A stretch of DNA of 34,674 bases, taken from contig JAEXAS010000027.1 in NCBI GenBank assembly GCA_023458095.1, positions 1 through 34,674 of the forward strand, written 5' to 3'. The notes beneath the pieces are model-generated. The model made no database searches. It was given only the letters and a program-made list of their open reading frames with translations, and was not told the origin of the DNA. The position numbers were made by a program, and so were the translations under genes. The DNA comes from Actinomycetes bacterium (GTDB taxonomy: Bacteria; Actinomycetota; Actinomycetes; Propionibacteriales; Propionibacteriaceae). Below, piece by piece: positions 30,271-34,674 of the stretch (within the stretch, counting starts at the first letter, position 1; every line of letters starts with the position of its first letter).

Positions 30271-31188
30271 CTAGCTGAGTTCGTCGCGGCGGGGCGGATT
30301 CGCCCCAGAACGAGACACCGTGATCGCCGAGCAGGCCAGCGCGCGGGTGATGGCCCCGGCGACCTGGGCGTAATCGGCGGCGTGCAGCCGAGTTCGGTGT
30401 TCAGCCCCGCCGAGCAGGCCGGCGTCGGCCAATCCCGACAGTAGTCCCGAGGTGAAGGAATCCCCGGCCCCGATGGTGTCGGTGACCTGTACAACGGCTG
30501 CAGGCTCTTCGAAGAGTTCGCCGTTGATCAGCCCGATCACCCCTTGGGCGCCCCGGGTGAGCAGACACAACGCAGGTCCCAACTGACTCCACGCCGACAA
30601 CACCTGCGGTCCGGACAGGCCCGGGTACAGCCAGTCGACGTCCTCAACCGATGCCTTTACGACGTCCGAGACGGCGATGAGAGCCTCGATGTGGGGTCGC
30701 ACCGTGTCGGGATGACCCATCAGAGTGGGACGCGCGTTCGGATCGTAGGAGATCGTACGGTCCGCCTTCGCCCGGCCCAGGAACTCGGTAATGGTCTGAG
30801 CGCCGGGCTGGAGAGTGGCCGCGATCGATCCGGTGTGTAGGTGGACGCCGGGTTGGTCAAGCAACGACTCCGGGCTCAGCTCCCAGGCGATGTCGAAGTC
30901 GTAGCTGGCCACCCCGTCCGCATCGAGGTGCGCAGTGGCTGTCGGAGTCCGCGCGGCGCTGGCACTGCCGGCCGTCGCGCTCACCCCTTCGGAGGAGAGA
31001 AGGTCGGCGATTCGTCGACCGCGGGCATCGGTGCCCCAGTGGCTGGCCAACCAGCAGGGGTGGCCCAGCCGGGCCAGGCCGATGGCGACATTGGCCGGTG
31101 AGCCGCCGACAAACTCGGTGCTGGCCCCGTTCGAGTCGACGACGATGTCGATCAGGGCTTCCCCAATCACTCCCATGGGTGCATGCAT
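30271..31188 (-). CDS. PfkB-family carbohydrate kinase (fructokinase-like)
   Basis: A 305-residue ribokinase-fold sugar kinase that phosphorylates a free sugar with ATP in the cytosol. Family signs are the N-terminal GEALIDIV, the first PfkB signature GGSPANVAIGLARLG, and the second signature DTIGAGDSFTSGLLSG containing the catalytic Asp. The pattern is nearest to fructokinases, but the exact sugar cannot be fixed from sequence. The ATG at 31188 is preceded by AAGGAAGAG on the minus strand. It starts nine bases after the stop of the upstream short-chain dehydrogenase, so the two are probably cotranscribed. Confidence 0.88.
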   Translation of the reverse strand: MHAPMGVIGEALIDIVVDSNGASTEFVGGSPANVAIGLARLGHPCWLASHWGTDARGRRIADLLSSEGVSATAGSASAARTPTATAHLDADGVASYDFDIAWELSPESLLDQPGVHLHTGSIAATLQPGAQTITEFLGRAKADRTISYDPNARPTLMGHPDTVRPHIEALIAVSDVVKASVEDVDWLYPGLSGPQVLSAWSQLGPALCLLTRGAQGVIGLINGELFEEPAAVVQVTDTIGAGDSFTSGLLSGLADAGLLGGAEHRTRLHAADYAQVAGAITRALACSAITVSRSGANPPRRDELS

Positions 31189-31197
31189 GACTCTTCC

Positions 31198-32109
31198 TTA
31201 GGGTCGTAGATCACAGCCGGTGGCTTCGGCCGATCGGGTCCACAGCCCGGCCCCGACTCCGGGTTCGGTGGCGCCGACCGGCAGGGGCACGGGGCCTGCC
31301 GGACCCGAGGCGCCGGCTCGACGCAGCGGGCCGTAATACGGGGCGGGGTCCACAGCGGTGGCGGCCAGCAGGATCGGCTGGGCGCCGTCGGCGGGGGACT
31401 GCATGGCCCGGGTCGCCTTGCCGATCCACATGATCGGGGCCGGTGGGCCGTTGGTATCGAAGATCGCGGTCTGGGCCCAACCGGGATGAGCAGCTGCCGC
31501 GGTAACTGGGGAATCAGCGGATTCGAGTCGGCGACGCAACTCGATGGCGAACACCACTGCGGCGAGTTTGGAGACCGAGTAGGAGCTCACCGTGGAACCG
31601 GTCGGTACGGCGATGTCGGTGGGAATCTGGGCCCGGGCAGCCATCATCGAACCCAGCATGACGACCCGTCCCGAGGCGGCCAGCAGGGCTGGCCACAGCC
31701 GACAGGTGAGGGCGAAAGCCCCCAGATAGTTGACCCCGATCTGCAGATCGAAGCCATCGCTGGTGCGCGCGTTCGCCTCGGCACTGCTCAGCCCGGCGTT
31801 ATTGATCAGGATGTGCACTCCGGCGCTGCCGATCCGGTCGGCGAAGGCAGCGATGCTGTCCATAGACCCGAGTTCGAGGTTCTCAACGCGCACCTCGGCC
31901 TGGCGATGCCGTTCGCTGATCTCGGCGGCGACTGCGGCGCCTTTGGCGGGGTTGCGGACGGCGAGGACGATCTGCGCTCCGGCGCCGGCCAAGGCCATTG
32001 CGGTGGCTCTACCGATGCCCGAACTGGCCCCGGTCACCACGACGCGTCGTCCGGTCAGGTCGGGCAGGGACAGAGCAGGCAGGCGATCAGGGACGGGCTG
32101 GTCTCTCAT
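31198..32109 (-). CDS. Short-chain dehydrogenase/reductase, retinol-dehydrogenase-like
   Basis: A 303-residue NAD(P)-dependent Rossmann oxidoreductase. It shows the cofactor loop VVVTGASSGIGRATA (TGxxxGIG), ILINNAGLS (NNAG), a serine in MLGSMM and the catalytic pair in SSYSVSKLA (YxxxK). The long C-terminal part resembles the retinol dehydrogenase/WW-oxidoreductase-like SDR group found in many actinobacteria; the substrate is unknown. TAGGCT ends six bases before the ATG with no ribosome binding site, so the message is probably leaderless. It lies 27 bases downstream of glnS on the same strand. Confidence 0.85.
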   Translation of the reverse strand: MRDQPVPDRLPALSLPDLTGRRVVVTGASSGIGRATAMALAGAGAQIVLAVRNPAKGAAVAAEISERHRQAEVRVENLELGSMDSIAAFADRIGSAGVHILINNAGLSSAEANARTSDGFDLQIGVNYLGAFALTCRLWPALLAASGRVVMLGSMMAARAQIPTDIAVPTGSTVSSYSVSKLAAVVFAIELRRRLESADSPVTAAAAHPGWAQTAIFDTNGPPAPIMWIGKATRAMQSPADGAQPILLAATAVDPAPYYGPLRRAGASGPAGPVPLPVGATEPGVGAGLWTRSAEATGCDLRP

Positions 32110-32115
32110 GGCCTC

Positions 32116-32121
32116 AGCCTA
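32116..32121 (-). promoter_or_regulatory. -10 element of the SDR-kinase pair, leaderless
   Basis: On the minus strand TAGGCT occupies 32121-32116, exactly six bases before the ATG at 32109. It lies in the 27-base gap after glnS, so the pair may have its own promoter as well as read-through from glnS. Confidence 0.45.
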
Positions 32122-32136
32122 CGAGATGACCTGCGT

Positions 32137-33822
32137 TCAGCCCTGGCGTTTCTGAATCGCCGCCCACTCGTCGCGCAAGCCCACCGTCCGGTGGAACAAG
32201 TCAGGGTTGGCTGCGTCGGCGGCGAAATAGCCCAGGCGCTCGAACTGCACGACTTCGCCGGGGCGGACCTGAGCCAAGGCCGCCTCGCCCAGGCAGCCGC
32301 TGAGTTGTTCGCGCGAGTTCGGGTTGAGATCGTCCAGCGCCTCGCCGGTGGCCTCACCGGGCACCTCGGCGAGGAATAACCGCTCATACAAGGCGACCGT
32401 GATCGGGTGGGCATGGGGAGCCGAGACCCAGTGCATGGTCGACTTCACCTTGCGTCCGTCGGGAGCATCACCACCGCGGGTCTGCGGATCGTAGGTGGCG
32501 TGGACACAGACCACCTCGTCGTGGGCGTCGTGTTCGACGCTGGTGGCGGTGATCAGATAGGCCCCGCGCAGCCGGACCTCCCGTCCGAGGCTGAGGCGGA
32601 AGAACTTGGGCGGCGGCACTTCGGCGAAGTCCTCACGCTCAATGACCAGCTCGCCGCTGAAGGCGACCGTGCGGGTGCCGTCCGCAGGATTCTCGGGGTT
32701 GTTGGCCACCTCGAAGTACTCCACCACCGGGGTCCCATCGGGCTGGGTCGGCCAATTGTCGATGACCAGGCGCAGCGGATGCAGCACCGCCATGCGGCGC
32801 TGGGCGGTGGCGTTGAGCTCTCGACGCACGTAGGACTCCAGCGCTTCGATGTTCTGCCGGCTGTTGGTTCGGGTGGTGCCCACTTCGGTGCAGAAGGCCC
32901 GCAGCGCCGCGGCCGGGTAGCCCCGGCGACGCAGGCCGCGCAGCGTGGGCATTCGGGGGTCGTCCCAGCCGTCCACCGTGCCATCGGCGACCAGCTTGGC
33001 CAGCCGGCGTTTGCTGGTGACGGTGTGGGTCAATTCCAATCGGGCGAACTCGATCTGCACCGGCTTCTCGGCAGGCAGCGGCAGTTGCGACAGATACCAG
33101 TCGTAGAGCGGGCGGTGGGTGTCGAACTCCAAGGTGCAGATCGAGTGGGTGACCTTCTCGATCGCATCAGACTGGCCGTGAGCCCAGTCGTAGGTCGGGT
33201 AGATGCACCACGTGTCGCCAGTGCGGAAGTGGTGGGAGTGCCGGATTCGGTACATCACCGGGTCGCGCAAGGCCATGTTCTCGTGGTTCATGTCGATCTT
33301 GGCGCGCAGCACGCGGGTACCGTCGGCGAATTCGCCGGACTTCATCCGGCGCAGAAGATCGAGGTTCTCGGCGGACGGACGGTCCCGATAGGGGCTGTTG
33401 ATGCCTGGCTTGCCGAAGCCGCCGCGCTGGGCGGAGATGGTCTCCCCGTCCTGGTCATCGACGTAGGCCAACCCCCGCTCAACCAGGAGTTCAGCCCATT
33501 GGTAGAGCTGGCCGAAGTAGTCCGAGGCATGCAGGACGGCGGCTGGCGCGTAGCCCAGCCAGGCGATGTCCTCCAGGATCGAGGTGAAGTACTCCGCCTC
33601 TTCGGTATCGGGGTTGGTGTCGTCCAGTCGAAGATTGCAGATGCCGCCGAACTGTTCGGCAGTGCCGAAGTCGACGGTGATCGCCTTCGCGTGCCCGATG
33701 TGCAGATAGCCATTGGGTTCGGGTGGGAAGCGGGTCTGGACCCGTCCGGAGTAGGTGCCTTGTTCCAGGTCAGCACGGACCCGGTCGCGGATGAAATCGT
33801 TGGTGGCACCTGTCTGGCTCAT
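32137..33822 (-). CDS. glnS: Glutaminyl-tRNA synthetase
   Basis: Charges tRNA-Gln directly with glutamine. The 561-residue protein aligns by eye along its length with E. coli GlnRS: TRFPPEPNGYLHIGHAKAI (HIGH at 41-44), CNLRLDDTNP, GKPGINSPYRDR, THSICTLEFDTHRPLYDW, VTSKRRL (KMSKS-like, about 268-274), GWDDPRMPTLRGLRRRGY, and the C-terminal anticodon-binding barrels ending TVGLRDEWA. GlnRS and GluRS share folds, but the LCTLEF/RRPLYDW-like region and two-barrel C-terminus identify GlnRS. The ATG at 33822 is preceded by TAACTT seven bases upstream and no ribosome binding site. The open frame continues upstream to 34650 but that part is antisense to another gene. Most actinobacteria lack GlnRS. 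Confidence 0.95.
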   Translation of the reverse strand: MSQTGATNDFIRDRVRADLEQGTYSGRVQTRFPPEPNGYLHIGHAKAITVDFGTAEQFGGICNLRLDDTNPDTEEAEYFTSILEDIAWLGYAPAAVLHASDYFGQLYQWAELLVERGLAYVDDQDGETISAQRGGFGKPGINSPYRDRPSAENLDLLRRMKSGEFADGTRVLRAKIDMNHENMALRDPVMYRIRHSHHFRTGDTWCIYPTYDWAHGQSDAIEKVTHSICTLEFDTHRPLYDWYLSQLPLPAEKPVQIEFARLELTHTVTSKRRLAKLVADGTVDGWDDPRMPTLRGLRRRGYPAAALRAFCTEVGTTRTNSRQNIEALESYVRRELNATAQRRMAVLHPLRLVIDNWPTQPDGTPVVEYFEVANNPENPADGTRTVAFSGELVIEREDFAEVPPPKFFRLSLGREVRLRGAYLITATSVEHDAHDEVVCVHATYDPQTRGGDAPDGRKVKSTMHWVSAPHAHPITVALYERLFLAEVPGEATGEALDDLNPNSREQLSGCLGEAALAQVRPGEVVQFERLGYFAADAANPDLFHRTVGLRDEWAAIQKRQG

Positions 33823-33903
33823 GCCGGTCAAGTTAGCACGCTCCAGGCGTCCTGCCTGATCGGCTGTAACCCGGCGGATATCTGGGCTTGGCAGGCTTGC
33901 TTC

Positions 33904-34560
33904 ATGTACCGCTACAACCAACCCCCAGACGAGCTTCGGCTCCCCGCCTCGTTGGGACTCGATGTAGGGCCCGAGGCTGATCTGGTGATCGCTGCCTGGC
34001 GGCAGGTGATTCTGGGCTTCACCGACCCCAGCGACTTTGTGGACGACGTCAAGGACCAATTCGCTCTGCCTGAGGCAGTGCTGATCGAGGCTTTCCAGAC
34101 TGTCCTGGCTGCGCGCAGGGAACAGCAGGCCGGGTTCGGATCGGACGCCAAGACCTCGCTCAATAGCGCCTTTGAAGCGCTGAACCACGCAGGCATCTTG
34201 GCGCTGGAGGGATTCTCCTGCTGTGAGGACTGTGGAAACCGTGACATCCGCGACTACCTGGGACCCGACAGCGGCTATCGCGGCTATGTGTACTACCACG
34301 CCGGAGATGCCGAGCACCTGGTGGATCACGGCCACGTCGAGATCACCTATGGCGCCGCGCTGGATCAGCTCATCGACCGTGACGAGTACGAGAAGCTGCT
34401 TCCGGAGGGCAAGCAGTGGTGGTACGAGCAGGTCTCGGTGGAGTTCATGCGTGACCAGGTGCTTCCGATCCTGGAGGCTCACGGCATCAAAGTGGAGTGG
34501 AACCGTGAGTTCACCTCCCGCCCCCTCCTGACCAACGTCGACTACTACGTCGAACTCTGA
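33904..34560 (+). CDS. Hypothetical protein, possibly DUF6891-like
   Basis: A 218-residue soluble protein of unknown function, rich in aromatic and acidic residues, with no signal peptide or membrane segment. Notable are a cysteine cluster GFSCCEDCGNRDIRDYLGPD (about residues 103-122), the stretch YRGYVYYHAGDAEHLVDHG, and a C-terminus GIKVEWNREFTSRPLLTNVD. The central segment recalls DUF6891 proteins from memory only. The ATG at 33904 follows CAGGCT six bases upstream with no ribosome binding site. The same frame is open back to 32407, but that part runs antisense through glnS. It is divergent from glnS with an 81-base gap. Its last codons and stop form the first unit of a tandem repeat. Confidence 0.75.
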   Translation: MYRYNQPPDELRLPASLGLDVGPEADLVIAAWRQVILGFTDPSDFVDDVKDQFALPEAVLIEAFQTVLAARREQQAGFGSDAKTSLNSAFEALNHAGILALEGFSCCEDCGNRDIRDYLGPDSGYRGYVYYHAGDAEHLVDHGHVEITYGAALDQLIDRDEYEKLLPEGKQWWYEQVSVEFMRDQVLPILEAHGIKVEWNREFTSRPLLTNVDYYVEL

Positions 34561-34592
34561 CCCCCGAACTCTGACCCCCGAACTCTGACCCC
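34551..34592 (+). repeat. Three exact tandem copies of a 14-bp unit at the gene end
   Basis: The unit CGAACTCTGACCCC occurs at 34551-34564, 34565-34578 and 34579-34592 without mismatch. The first copy contains the final Glu-Leu codons and TGA of the upstream gene. Because 14 is not a multiple of three, the repeated TGA trinucleotides fall in all three plus-strand frames. Confidence 0.95.
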
Positions 34593-34601
34593 GCTTCGAA
34601 A

Positions 34602-34661
34602 CGCTCCCAAAAGTGGCAGAAGCTCCCGAAGGTTCGGGAGCTTCTGCCACGTTTGGGAGCG
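34602..34661. terminator. Very long near-perfect hairpin, probable terminator
   Basis: Bases 34613-34630 pair perfectly with 34633-34650, and 34602-34611 pair with 34652-34661. A single mismatch separates the two parts, giving a 28-pair stem with a 2-base loop. GCTCCC occurs in both the outer and inner arms. No T-run follows on the plus strand, so U-less termination, an RNA stability element or a dispersed palindromic repeat are all possible. Confidence 0.6.
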
Positions 34662-34674
34662 GCGGGCGGGGGAG

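Noticed and set aside
32407..33903. Upstream in-frame extension of the 33904 gene
   Set aside because: It lies antisense to glnS and its translation has no family features; the ATG at 33904 has a leaderless-type -10.

Overview
This is a GC-rich chromosomal window from an actinobacterium. The gene order rpmG–hadA–hadB–(murB, aspC, metG)–tRNA-Trp–secE–nusG–rplK–rplA–rplJ–rplL–rpoB–rpoC–rpsL–rpsG–fusA–tuf is the transcription/translation superoperon of high-GC Gram-positives. GTG and TTG starts are frequent, RpoB and RpoC have actinobacterial N-termini, and several genes look leaderless. A member of the Propionibacteriales (for example Propionibacteriaceae) is a reasonable guess, but that is inference.

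Region 1 (1-5299, + strand) holds the end of rpmG, two hot-dog dehydratase subunits (hadA/hadB), murB (peptidoglycan precursor), a class I aspartate/aromatic-type aminotransferase and an E. coli-type methionyl-tRNA synthetase with a C-terminal tRNA-binding domain. Region 2 (5300-9967) has a promoter, tRNA-Trp, secE, nusG, the L11-L1 operon with a perfect terminator, a small GNAT acetyltransferase, and the L10-L7/L12 operon behind a long leader that contains both an L10-leader-like RNA and an intrinsic terminator.

Region 3 (9968-12032) interrupts the usual rplL-rpoB adjacency. It carries a divergent pair: a 52-residue exported-peptide gene on the minus strand and an XRE-HTH plus helical-repeat regulator on the plus strand. 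They share an intergenic region rich in TTGACA/TGTCAA inverted repeats. The same ordered set of promoter/operator blocks recurs just after the regulator's stop codon. This looks like an RRNPP-type peptide-receptor signalling module and is the most interesting locus here.

Region 4 (12033-19459) is rpoB and rpoC. Region 5 (19461-25525) is an accessory insertion between rpoC and rpsL: rpiB one base after rpoC, a three-gene NitT/TauT-type ABC importer, and a convergent 1064-residue fusion of a 2Fe-2S ferredoxin, a GltD-like flavin NAD(P)H oxidoreductase, two 4Fe-4S sites and an [FeFe]-hydrogenase H-domain. This suggests anaerobic or fermentative redox balancing through H2.

Region 6 (25526-30254) is rpsL, rpsG, fusA and tuf. 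Region 7 (30271-34674) has, on the minus strand, a PfkB-family sugar kinase, a short-chain dehydrogenase and a bacterial/eukaryotic-type glutaminyl-tRNA synthetase. A hypothetical protein gene follows on the plus strand, ending in a 14-bp tandem repeat and a very long hairpin. No insertion sequence, CRISPR array or rRNA gene was seen.
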